32,070 nt of DNA from JAXMHN01 sp964578605 (lineage in GTDB: Bacteria > Verrucomicrobiota > Verrucomicrobiia > Limisphaerales > SIBE01), in assembly GCA_964578605.1 (NCBI GenBank), contig CAZODO010000072.1:1-32070 (forward strand). The letters are read 5' to 3'. Below, piece after piece: positions 31,920-32,070 of this stretch. The notes below the pieces were generated by a model, which worked only from the letters and a program-made list of their open reading frames with translations, was not told the origin of the DNA and searched no databases. Made by a program: the position numbers and the translations under genes. Numbering within the stretch: position 1 is the stretch's first letter; every line of letters starts with the position of its first letter.

Positions 31920-32070
31920 CCGGGTCAGCCTGGGGGATTGCCATGTGGAAATCCCGCTAGGAGCCCTGGCATGACCGTAGCGAGAATGGGCGCTGCATCG
32001 GTGGTGGGCCCGTGATGTAAGTATTCGGCGAACCCTGTGTGGAGGGTTAAGGCTCCGCGCAGAGGATCTG
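31920..32070 (+). ncRNA. Structured RNA-like region, possible 5' part of a group II intron, truncated
   Basis: No ORF or repeat explains this end of the window. Two perfect hairpins stand out: GGGATT (31934-31939) with AATCCC (31950-31955), and AACCCT (32031-32036) with AGGGTT (32043-32048). A GC-rich segment with further short pairings lies between. The text resembles the long structured leader before bacterial intron-encoded reverse transcriptases, but the 5' splice motif GUGYG is not evident and the region leaves the window. It might equally be another dispersed structured repeat. Confidence 0.35.

Noticed and set aside
1..32070. tRNA, rRNA, insertion sequence or prophage
   Set aside because: No cloverleaf, rRNA segment, transposase, integrase or structural phage gene was recognised on either strand.

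Overview
The window looks like chromosomal DNA of a GC-rich member of the Verrucomicrobiota, most likely a Limisphaerales/Pedosphaera-type soil or freshwater lineage. This is inferred from gene content and was not tested by phylogeny. The pointers are a type II pseudopilin of the H-X9-DG class, a PEP-CTERM-like exported protein, a 1192-residue LamG/Ig-repeat secreted protein with the 'SWTGGG..LQEAD..GPW...KFYRV' C-terminal module, DUF4874/DUF4832 and GH123-like (DUF4091) proteins, Tat-exported Gfo/Idh/MocA oxidoreductases, weak or absent Shine-Dalgarno sequences, and many long palindromic intergenic repeats.

Layout. 1-623 (-): C-terminally open PEP-CTERM-like protein. 1121-5432 (-): a two-component system made of a NarL-type response regulator and a large LamG/beta-propeller/Y_Y_Y sensor kinase whose frame is broken by two compensating one-base shifts. 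5483-6170 (-): a nucleotidyltransferase with a small overlapping partner, resembling a MNT/AbiEii-type toxin-antitoxin pair. 6596-8470 (+): secreted subtilisin-like protease. 8803-12760 (+): a PHP-family metallohydrolase (CehA/McbA type) and a divergent GH32-like beta-propeller hydrolase. 12809-15457 (-): exported alpha/alpha-barrel plus malectin-like carbohydrate-binding protein. 15837-20195 (+): pseudopilin and the giant LamG/Ig protein, closed by a strong hairpin. 20695-21813 (+): uroporphyrinogen-decarboxylase-like protein. 21954-23156 (-): CotH-type kinase-like protein. 23236-24975 (+): GH123/DUF4091-like enzyme. 25076-28707: a compact alanine-themed group (dipeptide epimerase, alpha-oxoamine synthase, alanine/glycine:cation symporter). 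28869-31867 (+): DUF4874/DUF4832 protein and a Gfo/Idh/MocA oxidoreductase, both with Tat signals. 31920-32070: non-coding DNA with strong hairpins that runs off the window, possibly the start of a group II intron.

How it fits together. Most products are predicted to be exported and to act on carbohydrates, peptides or cell-surface material, which suits a heterotroph degrading complex polymers. No SusC/SusD pair, phage, plasmid, CRISPR, rRNA or tRNA was recognised. The least explained signals are a family of covarying palindromes (core ACAAWTTGT) beside regulatory and hydrolase genes, a duplicated domain of unknown type in the LamG/Ig protein, the alanine-themed gene trio, the frameshifted sensor kinase and the structured RNA-like right edge.
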